This document shows positions 8,042 to 15,816 of a DNA stretch of 64,000 bases, in pieces. The position numbers and the translations under genes are program-made. The stretch is from Bradyrhizobium forestalis (GTDB lineage: Bacteria; Pseudomonadota; Alphaproteobacteria; Rhizobiales; Xanthobacteraceae). The notes below the pieces were generated by a model that made no database searches, was not told where the DNA came from, and worked only from the letters and a program-made list of their open reading frames with translations. The stretch is taken from the NCBI RefSeq assembly GCF_002795245.1, contig NZ_PGVG01000024.1, positions 1-64,000 on the forward strand, read 5' to 3'. The number at the start of each line of letters is the position of its first letter. The first letter of the stretch is position 1.

Positions 8042-8446
8042 TTACGAGCTCCCAAGCAACGCGTCATACCCTTGCGCGCTGAACGCCAGCAGACAGAAGC
8101 CATGCCCGAACGGATCGGCCAGCATCGCGATCCGCCCATAGGGCGCATCGCGCGCGGGCGCCTCCAGGATCGCACCCGCGCCGAGCGCACGCGCAACGGC
8201 AGCATCGACATCGTCGACGACGACGTCGATATGCACAGGCGTCCAGTGCCGCTCATAGCGGCGGCGGTCGCCGCCGGCGCCGACCGTGCCGGCCTGCTTG
8301 GACAACAGATAAACCGGCGCCGGCCAGCCGAGCAGCTCGACGAAGTCGGCGCCGAAGCGGCGGCCGACCGTCAGGCCGAAGGCCTCGGTGTAGAAGGTTG
8401 TCGCTGTCCCGACATCCGGGACATCGATGTTGAGGAGGAAGGTCAT
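8042..8446 (-). CDS. VOC-family protein (glyoxalase/bleomycin-resistance fold)
   Basis: About 134 residues from ATG 8446: MTFLLNIDVPDVGTATTFYT begins the first beta-alpha-beta-beta-beta unit, and HIDVVVDDVDAAVARALGAG with GRIAMLADPFGHGFCLL forms the second. This is the standard vicinal-oxygen-chelate layout, usually binding a metal. The enzyme substrate cannot be inferred. The upstream part of the open frame lies in repeats and is not coding. No operon partner is evident. Confidence 0.8.
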   Translation of the reverse strand: MTFLLNIDVPDVGTATTFYTEAFGLTVGRRFGADFVELLGWPAPVYLLSKQAGTVGAGGDRRRYERHWTPVHIDVVVDDVDAAVARALGAGAILEAPARDAPYGRIAMLADPFGHGFCLLAFSAQGYDALLGSS

Positions 8447-8476
8447 GGCGGGCTCGTCGCGCGTTGCGGAGCGAGC

Positions 8477-8560
8477 GTAGCCCGGATGCAGCGTCAGCGT
8501 AATCCGGGATGGTGCCGCATCTTCAGTGCCGGATTTCGCTGACGCTCCATCCGGGCTGCG
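8477..8560. repeat. Intergenic palindromic repeat, GTAGCCCGGATG family
   Basis: GTAGCCCGGATGCAGCG pairs with CGCTCCATCCGGGCTGCG; the inner GCGTCAGCGTAATCCGG pairs with CCGGATTTCGCTGACGC. Second full copy of the family seen at 7281-7361. Confidence 0.8.
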
Positions 8561-8587
8561 CATGAAATTCCTCGCCACCGGACAAGC

Positions 8588-8711
8588 GCCACCATGGCAT
8601 CATGCCACTGTTTTGCCCGACGGAGCAAACGCTATTCGGAATCGCCGAAGTCCGAAAAAATCCCGAGCGATTCCAGAGCGATGTCTACTGTGCATGGGGT
8701 TGTTTTCGCCA
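8588..8711. repeat. Dispersed non-coding repeat, copy 1
   Basis: Begins GCCACCATGGCATCATG, contains TTGCCCGACGGAGCAAA and ends with TACTGTGCATGGGGTTG. A homologous copy lies at 61553-61667 with the same order of blocks (GCCACCAT, TTGCCCGACGG, TACTGTGCATGGGGTTGTTTT). The shared blocks with diverged spacers indicate a repeated intergenic element. No reading frame is conserved between the copies. Confidence 0.7.
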
Positions 8712-8730
8712 AATTGGTCTGGCCGCGCCC

Positions 8731-9081
8731 TCAGTCCCCCCTCAGGCTCAGGATGTAAGCCGAAAGCGCCTCGGCCTGTTCCGGCGAGATCACGAGGTTC
8801 GGCATGTTCTGGTGGCTGGTCCGCCAGAACACCTTCAGCGACAGCGCGGTGGTGCCGTGCCGGTCGGCGATGGCCTGGAAGCTTGGGGCCTCGTCGAAGA
8901 AACCGGCCATGTGCGGTTCGACGGCGTGACACGACTGGCACCACGCCTGCGCCAGGCGATGGCCCTCGGCGATCGTGCGCGAGGAGGCCCCGGCGGCGGT
9001 ATGGACGAGGCTGAAGAGAAACAGCACCGACAAGGCGATGAGGATGGCGATGCCAATGGAGATTCGAACACTGTGCGACAT
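8731..9081 (-). CDS. Cytochrome c family protein
   Basis: About 116 residues. An N-terminal hydrophobic segment (SVRISIGIAILIALSVLFLF) acts as signal or anchor, followed by a single class-I cytochrome c domain with haem-binding CQSCH and a probable axial Met in NMPNL. Start ATG 9081 is preceded by GGTGAGGCTTGGCG; a TTG two codons earlier is weaker. A TTGATCTGCGTCAA box lies 60 bases upstream of the start, so expression under low oxygen is likely. Electron carrier role inferred; partner oxidase not in the window. Confidence 0.85.
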   Translation of the reverse strand: MSHSVRISIGIAILIALSVLFLFSLVHTAAGASSRTIAEGHRLAQAWCQSCHAVEPHMAGFFDEAPSFQAIADRHGTTALSLKVFWRTSHQNMPNLVISPEQAEALSAYILSLRGD

Positions 9082-9141
9082 CGCCAAGCCTCACCGCGAT
9101 TGACATTCTGAACCAGCCTAGATTTGCACCGCCAGGCCAGG

Positions 9142-9155
9142 TTGATCTGCGTCAA
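9142..9155. promoter_or_regulatory. FNR/FixK-type box
   Basis: TTGATCTGCGTCAA fits the FNR/FixK2 consensus TTGAT-N4-ATCAA at all but one base. Its centre is 67 bases upstream of the cytochrome c start codon at 9081, which would leave a short leader if the box sits near -41.5. It is about 140 bases upstream of the divergent small gene at 9295. The match and placement are direct; regulation is inference. Confidence 0.65.
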
Positions 9156-9294
9156 GGAAGCAGCGGATGGCTGCTCCCACCGTTTGATACGGCTCAACTC
9201 GCGAGGGCGACATTGCCTCATTGATCGGGCCGGTCGCCAAGATCACGGCGATCGCATAGGCTCAGCGCTCATGCGAGGGTCAGGAGACATCACC

Positions 9295-9468
9295 ATGAAC
9301 GGCAATCGCTATTACGGCGTCCGCGTCGAGGGCGCGAAATACGGCGTGGGATTCGGCTCGGCGCTCGCCATCGCGATCTCCTACACAGACAACCATTCGA
9401 TCCTGTGGGCGATCATCCACGGCATCCTGGGTTGGCTCTACGTGATCTTCGTCGCGCTGTTTCGGTGA
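9295..9468 (+). CDS. Small membrane protein (57 aa)
   Basis: 57 residues: a short polar N-terminus (MNGNRYYGVRVEGAKYGVGF), then a hydrophobic stretch (SALAIAISY) and a second (SILWAIIHGILGWLYVIFVA). The start is chosen for CAGGAGACATCACC upstream of ATG. It resembles short conserved rhizobial membrane proteins without known function. A FixK/FNR-type box lies 140 bases upstream, between this gene and the cytochrome gene. Confidence 0.6.
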   Translation: MNGNRYYGVRVEGAKYGVGFGSALAIAISYTDNHSILWAIIHGILGWLYVIFVALFR

Positions 9469-9578
9469 TATCGCACCGGCAAGGCGAGACCAGCCGGCGC
9501 CGTTCGCAGCTTTTCCTTGCTTTCCCGGTCCCCGCCTCTACGGTCGCGCCGCGAACGAACCGCGAGACGAGACCAGTC

Positions 9579-9929
9579 ATGACCGACACGATGAAATGCC
9601 CGACCTGCAACTCCGAGCACGCCTACCAGGACCGCGATCTCTGGGTCTGCCCGGAATGCGGCCATGAATGGAGCGGCGCGGCGGAAGCGGCCGCAGATAC
9701 GGCGCAGGATGCCGGCGTGCGCGATGCCAACGGCAATGTGCTCGCCGACGGCGACAGCGTCATCGTGATCAAGGATCTCAAGATCAAGGGCTCGTCCTCG
9801 GTCGTCAAAGGCGGCACCAAGGTGCGCAACATCCGCCTGCAGGACGCCAGCGACGGCCACAACATCGCCTGCAAGATCGACGGCATCGGCGCGATGAATC
9901 TGAAATCGGAGTTCGTGAGGAAGGCGTAG
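9579..9929 (+). CDS. phnA: PhnA/YjdM-family zinc-ribbon protein
   Basis: About 116 residues. The N-terminal zinc ribbon has CPTC and CPEC knuckles around SEHAYQDRDLWV, then the PhnA core (DANGNVLADGDSVIVIKDLK, KGGTKVRNIRL, CKIDGIGAMNLKSEFV). This matches the PhnA (YjdM) family at its usual length. Despite the name, the family is not known to break carbon-phosphorus bonds; its role is unclear. Start ATG 9579. Monocistronic. Confidence 0.88.
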   Translation: MTDTMKCPTCNSEHAYQDRDLWVCPECGHEWSGAAEAAADTAQDAGVRDANGNVLADGDSVIVIKDLKIKGSSSVVKGGTKVRNIRLQDASDGHNIACKIDGIGAMNLKSEFVRKA

Positions 9930-10024
9930 CTCGCGCCAGCTTCACCGCTGCAACGTCGAAGAGGCACGTGAGGCAGTGGATCCCGCCTCTCCGCGGAACC
10001 CACCTGCCTTCACGCGATGTCAGT

Positions 10025-10279
10025 TCAGCGGGCCGCGCCCGTGGTGACGTCAGCGGTCTTCACCTTGCGCGGGCTGAGCACCTTCGCCTGGTGGGCGGAG
10101 GCGACCGTGGTGGGCGCCGCGACCTGCTGCTCGACATGCGCAGCACCGAGCACGCGCACCTGCATGGGGGAGACCGGGAAACCGTTGGCCTCATAAGTCG
10201 GCAGCTCGGCGGCGACCGCCGCGGTACCGCCCGCGATCGTCAGGATGGCGGCGACGATCGACAAAGTCTTCTTGTTCAT
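10025..10279 (-). CDS. Small secreted protein (84 aa)
   Basis: 84 residues with a strong signal peptide (MNKKTLSIVAAILTIAGGTA, cleavage near VAA-EL). The mature part (YEANGFPVSPMQVRVLGAAH) resembles the family of small exported rhizobial proteins carrying an NGFPxSPxQ motif. ATG 10279 has GGAG eight bases upstream; the 32 extra codons of the frame are upstream sequence. An inverted repeat sits about 50 bases ahead of the start. Confidence 0.66.
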   Translation of the reverse strand: MNKKTLSIVAAILTIAGGTAAVAAELPTYEANGFPVSPMQVRVLGAAHVEQQVAAPTTVASAHQAKVLSPRKVKTADVTTGAAR

Positions 10280-10328
10280 TGGTGATGCTCCAAGGATGAG
10301 AGTCGGAGCATATTTAGGCGCGCTTTGC

Positions 10329-10357
10329 TGCAATGCGACATACTTTGTTGCATTGCA
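10329..10357. promoter_or_regulatory. Inverted repeat TGCAATGC-N13-GCATTGCA
   Basis: Perfect 8-bp arms, TGCAATGC (10329-10336) and GCATTGCA (10350-10357), separated by 13 bases. Lies 50-78 bases upstream of the 10279 start, inside a TTGC/GCAA-rich stretch. This could be an operator; no candidate regulator is adjacent. Confidence 0.4.
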
Positions 10358-10449
10358 ATACCGCACTAGATGCATGGCGATATGCCTAATGCGTACAAGG
10401 CCTTGGACGAATCACGCCGGCTGCGACATGGCGCTTTTATGGGCGGTGC

Positions 10450-10653
10450 TCAGCCACCGAGCACGTTGCCCCAGCCATCGAAGAGATAGGTCTTCCAGGC
10501 CACGGTTCCATCCGCGCCGGGCCGGCTGGCACGCCGGTAGTCATCGGCCTGATCGGCAGTCCAGGTGATGATCGTGTCCGAAAGACGATCATGCAGGATG
10601 GCGGGCTCGGTGGGATCGAAGTCGGTCATAGGACGAAGCGAGGAATGTGTCAT
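10450..10653 (-). CDS. Hypothetical protein (67 aa)
   Basis: 67 residues from ATG 10653 (GGAGGCGCC upstream) or about 59 from an internal ATG. Soluble, acidic, with a YLFDGWGNVLGG C-terminus. No signal peptide, no recognised domain. The residue mix is protein-like, and a good ribosome site supports it. Function unknown. Confidence 0.5.
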   Translation of the reverse strand: MTHSSLRPMTDFDPTEPAILHDRLSDTIITWTADQADDYRRASRPGADGTVAWKTYLFDGWGNVLGG

Positions 10654-10756
10654 GGCGCCTCCAACGCTCCGGCCGCCGCAAAGTTGCGGCAGGGCGTCGG
10701 GCAAAACATCGCATCAGACAAAGGCGAATTGAGCGATGCAACAGAACTGTCATTGC

Positions 10757-10777
10757 ACGCGCAGCGACGCTGCGCGT
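10757..10777 (-). terminator. GC-rich hairpin downstream of pilin gene
   Basis: ACGCGCAGC, GAC, GCTGCGCGT: a perfect 9-bp stem with a 3-base loop, 29 bases beyond the stop of the minus-strand pilin gene. There is no T-tract, so it may end transcription weakly or protect the message 3' end. Confidence 0.4.
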
Positions 10778-10805
10778 CCATGACGCGAGGCGGAGGATGC
10801 CGAGC

Positions 10806-10976
10806 CTATTTCAACGCCGTCGCCAGTGATTGCAGCTTTGTGACGAGATCGGTGCCGAGAGCGTAGACGACCTCGATGATGGCGAGCGCGATTCCGGCTG
10901 CGATCAGGCCGTATTCGACCGCGGTGGCGCCGGATTCATCGGCGACGAATTTGGCCAATATGCATGTCAAACTCAC
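10806..10976 (-). CDS. Flp-family type IVb pilin
   Basis: A 56-residue protein. Its core, FVADESGATAVEYGLIAAGI followed by ALAIIEVVYALGTDLVTKL, is the signature of Flp/Fap pilins: a Gly-Ala-Thr-Ala-Val-Glu-Tyr-Gly stretch at the start of the hydrophobic helix, processed by a TadV-type prepilin peptidase (family knowledge). No ATG is available: starts are GTG 10976 or TTG 10970, both with weak ribosome sites. Leader residues before the helix are short. No tad/cpa genes lie in the window, so it is an isolated pilin copy. Confidence 0.82.
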   Translation of the reverse strand: MSLTCILAKFVADESGATAVEYGLIAAGIALAIIEVVYALGTDLVTKLQSLATALK

Positions 10977-11275
10977 AGGCGACTACAATCCAAGATTGCG
11001 TAAGTGCAATCGTTGCAAATTGACGACAATGCCGCGTGTAGCCGTCCTTTTCACACAGGTTCCGCCGGGACTGTCACGGAACCCGCGTTGCACCTTGGCA
11101 ACACCCGCCGCGAAAAGCCCGCATTCGTCGATTTGCGCCATTGCGCTGCCACACCGTCCCCCGAACAATCGACGCGCTGCGTGCCTTTCCGTGCAAGCCT
11201 GTTTTCGTCAAGACTGTTTGCATCATGACTGTTCGGACCGGATGGTTCGAACAGAACCGTTTGGAGGCAGGGATC

Positions 11276-12595
11276 ATGAACGATCGGCGGTCTCTTCTGG
11301 TGGCGGTATCGTGCCCCTCGGCCGTTCTCGCCGCCTGGTTGGCGTTTTCTCTCTCCGCCTATGCGCCTGCCCTGATCGAGAACAGCAGCGCCAATGCAGC
11401 TGCCGTCTCGCGCGCCAAGGATCGCGCCAAGGATCTCGGCCGCATCGACCTGGCCGACGTGCCGCGCGCTGCCACCATCGAGGACGGCATCGCCTTGACC
11501 GCAGACATCGCCGCCGCCGTCGCTGCGGCGCCTGCCCCGGCAGAGACAGCGCAGGCAACAACGAACGAGGGGCCCGCCTCCACCATCAAGCTCGCCTCGG
11601 CCGACCCTGTGCTGATCCTGCCGACGGAGGCGGCGCCCGCGCCGCAGATTTCGCCTGAACCGGAGTCCATCATCAGCGAGGCTGCCCCCGCCCCTGCGCC
11701 AGAACCCGTCAAGCTCGCATCAGCCGATCACACCGAGATCGTGACGACGGACACACTGTCCCCCGCGGCGATCGCGAGTGGCCCCGTCGCGCCTGCGAGC
11801 AACGCGTCACCGCCTGCCGACACCATCGCCGTGCTCGACGAATGCTTCATCGTCGATGCCTGCATCGACCGCTATCTCTGGGCGCTTTATCAGCGCACCG
11901 CCAAGGAAGACACGATCAGGGTTCAGGAGCGGCGCGCCGTCACCGTCAAGCGCAAGGGCAAGACCGTCACGGTGATGCGCAGCTTCACGAAGCTGGTCGA
12001 TCAGGACTTCACCTGGAAGGATCCGAAGGCAGCCGAGCGCGCCGGCATGTCAATGATGGACTACGTCATCGGCGGCATGGACAAGAGTTTCAAGCAGAAG
12101 CTGTTCCGCACGCTGCTCGCGGCCGAAGCCGCGGGCCTGTCGCCTGGCATCACCAGCGCATTCCGCGACGATTACCGCCAGTCGATCGCGAGCGGCCTGA
12201 AGGCCGCCTCCGACCGTTCCTATCATGGCGGCAGCACACGGGGCGGTTATGGCCACGGCATGGCGGCCGACATCGTCAGCACCCAGGGCAATAACCGCGC
12301 GCAGCGCTGGGTCTCGACCGAGATCCTGTGGAAGTGGGTCGACGCCAACGGCAAGGCGTTCGGCATCGGCCGCCCCTATCTCGACCGCGATCCGCCGCAT
12401 GTCGGCCCGATCGACGGCCAGGAATACATCTCGAAGCGTGGCACCTCCGATCGCAAGGAAGTTGCCAGCGCCAAGCCGAAGAAGCCGCGGGCTGTCGCCA
12501 GCGCCAGGCCGCCGAAGGCCCATGCCGCGCGCGAGCAGAAGAGCCCGGCCAAGCCGCAGAAATCGGCGCAATCCGCGACCAAGCGCGCAACCTGA
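11276..12595 (+). CDS. Secreted M15-type D-Ala-D-Ala peptidase-like protein
   Basis: 439 residues. N-terminal hydrophobic segment (residues ~8-30) is a signal or anchor; then ~150 residues of Ala/Pro/Glu-rich linker; then a C-terminal domain from ~185 with GITSAFRDDYRQ, YGHGMAADIVS and PPHVGPIDG. H-x-x-x-A-D and a late His match the zinc ligands of M15 (VanY/peptidase-like) enzymes that trim peptidoglycan. The tail is Lys/Ala/Pro-rich. Start ATG 11276 has TTGGAGGCAGGGATC upstream. The 299 bases before it hold only promoter-like sequence. Confidence 0.75.
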   Translation: MNDRRSLLVAVSCPSAVLAAWLAFSLSAYAPALIENSSANAAAVSRAKDRAKDLGRIDLADVPRAATIEDGIALTADIAAAVAAAPAPAETAQATTNEGPASTIKLASADPVLILPTEAAPAPQISPEPESIISEAAPAPAPEPVKLASADHTEIVTTDTLSPAAIASGPVAPASNASPPADTIAVLDECFIVDACIDRYLWALYQRTAKEDTIRVQERRAVTVKRKGKTVTVMRSFTKLVDQDFTWKDPKAAERAGMSMMDYVIGGMDKSFKQKLFRTLLAAEAAGLSPGITSAFRDDYRQSIASGLKAASDRSYHGGSTRGGYGHGMAADIVSTQGNNRAQRWVSTEILWKWVDANGKAFGIGRPYLDRDPPHVGPIDGQEYISKRGTSDRKEVASAKPKKPRAVASARPPKAHAAREQKSPAKPQKSAQSATKRAT

Positions 12596-12599
12596 CCGG

Positions 12600-13418
12600 T
12601 TACGGCTTGCGTCCCGCCGTCGGCAACGGCACGAGCCGCATCTCGGCGGAGCCGGTCTCCTGCGTGCGCACCAGCACCGCAAAGATCGTGTCGACCGCAA
12701 GCCGTACCGCCGACTCCATCGCTTCGCCCTTGGCCAGATTCGCCGCGATCAGCCCGGTGAGGAGGTCGCCGGTGCCATAGGGGCGGATCGGCAGGCGCGG
12801 TGTCGCAAAGCGCGACAATCGCCCGTCGGCGCACAGGATCGTCTCCACCTGCCCCGCCGCCGTATCAGCGAGCGTGCAGCCGGTGGCGACGACGTCGGTG
12901 CGTCCCGCCCCTGCCAGCGCCGCGCACGCCGCACTCAGGCCCTTAGCATCGGCGATCGTGGCTCCCGAGAGCAATTCGAGCTCGAACTGGTTCGGCGTCG
13001 TGAGGTTCGCCGCCGGCAGCAGCCGGTGCCGGACAACGTCCAAAATGCCGTCCGCGACATAGACGCGGCCGTCGTCGCCGATCACGGGATCGCAGAGATA
13101 GACGAGCTTCGCATTCCGCGTGCGCGCCCGCTCGACGAAATCGGCGATCACAGCGGCATTGCCGGGCGAGCCGAGATAGCCGGTCACGAGCACGGCCGCC
13201 TCGTCGACGAGACCGCGCTCCTCCACGCCCTTCAGGAGATCGGCGACGAGCTCGGTCTCCAGCACCCGCCCGCGCAGGCTCGGATAGCGCGGATGGTTGG
13301 ACAGCAGCGTGGTCGGCACCGCCGCAACATTCACGCCCTCCGCCTGCATGGCGTAGGCAGCCGCGCTGTTGCCGACATGGCCGTGGACCACTTGGCTCTG
13401 AATGGAGATGACGAGCAT
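12600..13418 (-). CDS. pdxY: Pyridoxal kinase PdxY
   Basis: 272 residues of the ribokinase-like pyridoxal/pyridoxine kinase family, which phosphorylates pyridoxal in the vitamin B6 salvage path. Visible motifs: HGHVGNSAA near the N-terminus, CDPVIGDDGR with GRVYV in the middle, TPNQFELELLSG, and the GTGDLLTGL anion-hole/catalytic Asp motif near residue 220. Start ATG 13418 gives MLVISIQSQVVHG, the usual PdxY start; seven more codons are open upstream. Its stop is four bases from the convergent M15-type gene. Confidence 0.92.
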   Translation of the reverse strand: MLVISIQSQVVHGHVGNSAAAYAMQAEGVNVAAVPTTLLSNHPRYPSLRGRVLETELVADLLKGVEERGLVDEAAVLVTGYLGSPGNAAVIADFVERARTRNAKLVYLCDPVIGDDGRVYVADGILDVVRHRLLPAANLTTPNQFELELLSGATIADAKGLSAACAALAGAGRTDVVATGCTLADTAAGQVETILCADGRLSRFATPRLPIRPYGTGDLLTGLIAANLAKGEAMESAVRLAVDTIFAVLVRTQETGSAEMRLVPLPTAGRKP

Positions 13419-13477
13419 GAGAGAGGTCCGTAAGGTCAATCGTCAGACGACGCAAGAGCGCCCCGGTTCACGAAAGA

Positions 13478-14113
13478 TCATACTGCGCGTGCAAGCTCCC
13501 CGAGATAGGCGCAGAACATGTCGGCCAGCCCGTCGGCATGACGCGCGATCTCGGCCTCGCTCCGCGGTGTTTCCGAAAATCGCTTGCCGATCTCGCTGAG
13601 CGTCGTCGTGATCAGCTCGCCGGCGAGGCTGCGCGTCGCATCGGAGGCTTTTGGCAGCGCCTCCCGCATGAAGGCATCGACGATGCCCTTGCCGGCCGCC
13701 CGCACCTCCTGCGCCTCGGGCGCGTCGCGATAGAGCGGCGCGGCGTCACTGAGGGCCGTGCGGATCGCAGCCTCCTCGCACACGGAGCGGATGAAGGCAT
13801 GGACCAGCGCGCGCAAACGCGCCGGTGGCGGCTTGGCCTGATCCGCGAGGATGCCGCGCAGCAGCTCGCTGGTGCGCCGCCACTCGTCGCTCTGCAGACG
13901 AAACAGGATCGCGGCCTTGTTTGGAAAATATTGATAGAGCGACCCGACGCTCACCCCGGCCCGCTCCGCCACCCGCGCCGTGGTGAAACGCTGCGCCCCC
14001 TCCTTCGCCAGGACCTGAACAGCCGCATCCAGGATGGCCGCCACCAGCTCCGTCGAGCGGGCCTGTTGCGGCTGTTTTCGTGAGGAAATTGAACGGCTTC
14101 GACGGTCGGCCAT
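13478..14113 (-). CDS. TetR-family transcriptional regulator
   Basis: 211 residues. HTH at ~30-65 (AAVQVLAKEGAQRFTTARVA, then GVSVGSLYQYFPNKAAIL), followed by an all-helical ligand domain. It is divergent from the methyltransferase at 14211, with a near-palindromic site between them, which fits a local repressor. Start ATG 14113 lacks a strong ribosome site. Ligand unknown. Confidence 0.88.
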   Translation of the reverse strand: MADRRSRSISSRKQPQQARSTELVAAILDAAVQVLAKEGAQRFTTARVAERAGVSVGSLYQYFPNKAAILFRLQSDEWRRTSELLRGILADQAKPPPARLRALVHAFIRSVCEEAAIRTALSDAAPLYRDAPEAQEVRAAGKGIVDAFMREALPKASDATRSLAGELITTTLSEIGKRFSETPRSEAEIARHADGLADMFCAYLGELARAV

Positions 14114-14143
14114 GGCGCCTGCGAGCAATGCGAATAGGAAATG

Positions 14144-14157
14144 CGACGAATTAGTCG
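14144..14157. promoter_or_regulatory. Candidate TetR operator
   Basis: CGACGAATTAGTCG, a palindrome matching itself at 12 of 14 positions. It lies between the divergent TetR and methyltransferase genes, 31 bases from the TetR start and 54 from the methyltransferase start. Position and symmetry support an operator; binding is inferred. Confidence 0.5.
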
Positions 14158-14210
14158 TATTTCCGTCTGCATGCAAGCACGCGCTTCGCCACGAACTCTG
14201 GAGACACCAA

Positions 14211-14876
14211 ATGACCACATCAACCATCACATCGCTTGCGCCGCTGCTGGATCGACTGTTCGACGAGGCCGAAGCAGCAAGCGGCGCAACGCTGGCCGCC
14301 GTCACCGATCTGTCCGATGCCGACCGGGCGCGGATGATGCGGAGCAAGACCGAATATCGCCCCCTCTATGCACGCCTAAAGGACGCGCCGCTCGCGGTCT
14401 CGCGCGAAACCGGAGCGCTGCTCTACATGCTGGCGCGCAGCTCGCGCGCCCGATCCATCGTGGAGTTCGGCACCTCATTCGGCATCTCGACGCTGCACCT
14501 TGCCGCAGCCTTGCGCGACAATGGCGGCGGTCGTCTCATCACCAGCGAGTTCGAACCGTCCAAGGCAGCGCGGGCGCACGGCAACCTCTCGGCCGGCGGC
14601 TTGATCGACCTCGTCGATATCCGCGAAGGCGACGCGCTGAAGACGCTCAGCACCGACCTGCCCGATACGATCGATCTCGTGCTGCTCGACGGCGCCAAAG
14701 GGCTCTATCCGGATATCCTTGATCTGCTCGAGGACCATCTGAGGCCGGGCGCGATCATCGTCGCCGACAATGCCGACGACAGCCCCGACTATCTGGCACG
14801 CATGCGCAAGCCTGGAAGCGGCTACATGTCCACGGCCTTCGCCGACGACGTCGAGCTGTCCGTGCGAATCAGCTAG
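14211..14876 (+). CDS. SAM-dependent O-methyltransferase-like protein
   Basis: 221 residues of the class I methyltransferase fold: VEFGTSFGISTLHLAAAL is the SAM-binding motif I, LITSEFEPSKAARAHGNL motif II, and DLVLLDGAKGLYPDIL the metal/catalytic region of the O-methyltransferase_3 type. Start ATG 14211 has TCTGGAGACACCAA upstream. It is divergent from a TetR regulator, so likely induced by a compound it modifies. Substrate unknown. Confidence 0.82.
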   Translation: MTTSTITSLAPLLDRLFDEAEAASGATLAAVTDLSDADRARMMRSKTEYRPLYARLKDAPLAVSRETGALLYMLARSSRARSIVEFGTSFGISTLHLAAALRDNGGGRLITSEFEPSKAARAHGNLSAGGLIDLVDIREGDALKTLSTDLPDTIDLVLLDGAKGLYPDILDLLEDHLRPGAIIVADNADDSPDYLARMRKPGSGYMSTAFADDVELSVRIS

Positions 14877-15055
14877 CGCCGCATCGAAGCATCTCGACGC
14901 CGCCGCACGATTCATCGCGGGGCGGCAATCGTGTTGCCTCGACCCAGGTCGACGAGTCCCGTCCGCATGATGTCGCAGGTTCGTCACCGACACATGATAT
15001 CGGCTCGCGGCAAAAAGCCCGTCCCACGCGGTCTCTTTCTTACGCCGAGAGGCTC

Positions 15056-15400
15056 ATGACCTCCGCCTTCAATGCCTACGCAGCTCTCGCCCTCGCCATC
15101 GTGTTCGAGGTCACCGCGTCGGCGTTGCTGCAGCAGTCCGCGCAGTTCACCCGTCCCTGGCCAACGCTGGCGATGGCGCTGTTCTACGTCGCCTCGTTCT
15201 ACGCGCTGTCGGTGGCGATCCGGGTCATCCCGTTGAGCATCGCCTATGCGATCTGGGGCGGTGTCGGCATCATCCTGACCGCCACCGTCTCGTTCGTACT
15301 GTTCCGCCAGATACTGGACGCCGCAGCCTTCGTCGGCATTGCGCTGATCGTATCAGGGGTCGTGATCATCAACCTGTTCTCGGAGACTACGGTGCGTTGA
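15056..15400 (+). CDS. SMR-family multidrug/cation efflux protein
   Basis: 114 residues, four membrane helices. The first carries FEVTASALLQQS, with the conserved membrane Glu needed for proton/drug exchange in small multidrug resistance proteins. WGGVGIILT and the fourth helix VGIALIVSGVVIINLF also fit EmrE/QacE. It is a single gene, not the paired form, so probably a homodimer. Start ATG 15056. The region 14877-15055 before it contains nothing I can identify. Confidence 0.92.
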   Translation: MTSAFNAYAALALAIVFEVTASALLQQSAQFTRPWPTLAMALFYVASFYALSVAIRVIPLSIAYAIWGGVGIILTATVSFVLFRQILDAAAFVGIALIVSGVVIINLFSETTVR

Positions 15401-15425
15401 TGCCGGAACGCCGCGGCGCGCGCGG

Positions 15426-15788
15426 TTATTGGCTCTGCACCGGCTTGGGCGGACGCGGCGCAGAACGGGGTGCCTTTGCACCGGGCTTGGCTGCGGCCCG
15501 GAGCGGCGGCCCATCGACCGACTCCAGATAGGCGGCAAGTGCCTTGGCCGAGTCGGAGCTGGTCGCGTAATGGTCCTTCAGGAACCAGGACAGCGTCAGG
15601 TTGAAGCGCCCCTTGGCAAGACCGCGTGGGCTGCGATGGCAAGACGCGCAGCCGTCAGCGAAGAGCTTCGCGGGCGATTTGCCGGCGTCGAGATTCTGCG
15701 CGACGGCGGCGGTCGCCGTCAGCACTGCGGCTGCTAGAAGCATCAGGGGCGCGGTCAGCTCGCGCCCCGGTCGAAACAGCGACGTCAA
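15426..15788 (-). CDS. Small cytochrome c-like protein
   Basis: About 120 residues from TTG 15788, which has a GGGGG run seven bases upstream; a later ATG inside the signal is also possible. A signal peptide (APLMLLAAAVLTATAAVAQ) is followed by one haem site, CASCH, then a helical domain and a Pro/Lys/Arg tail. The mature sequence has no methionine, so the usual Met axial ligand is absent; His of KDHYATS is a candidate. It is probably co-transcribed with 15817-15996, 28 bases upstream. Confidence 0.78.
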   Translation of the reverse strand: MTSLFRPGRELTAPLMLLAAAVLTATAAVAQNLDAGKSPAKLFADGCASCHRSPRGLAKGRFNLTLSWFLKDHYATSSDSAKALAAYLESVDGPPLRAAAKPGAKAPRSAPRPPKPVQSQ

Positions 15789-15816
15789 ATGTCGTCCCCC
15801 TCGCCCCGTCTTGCGA

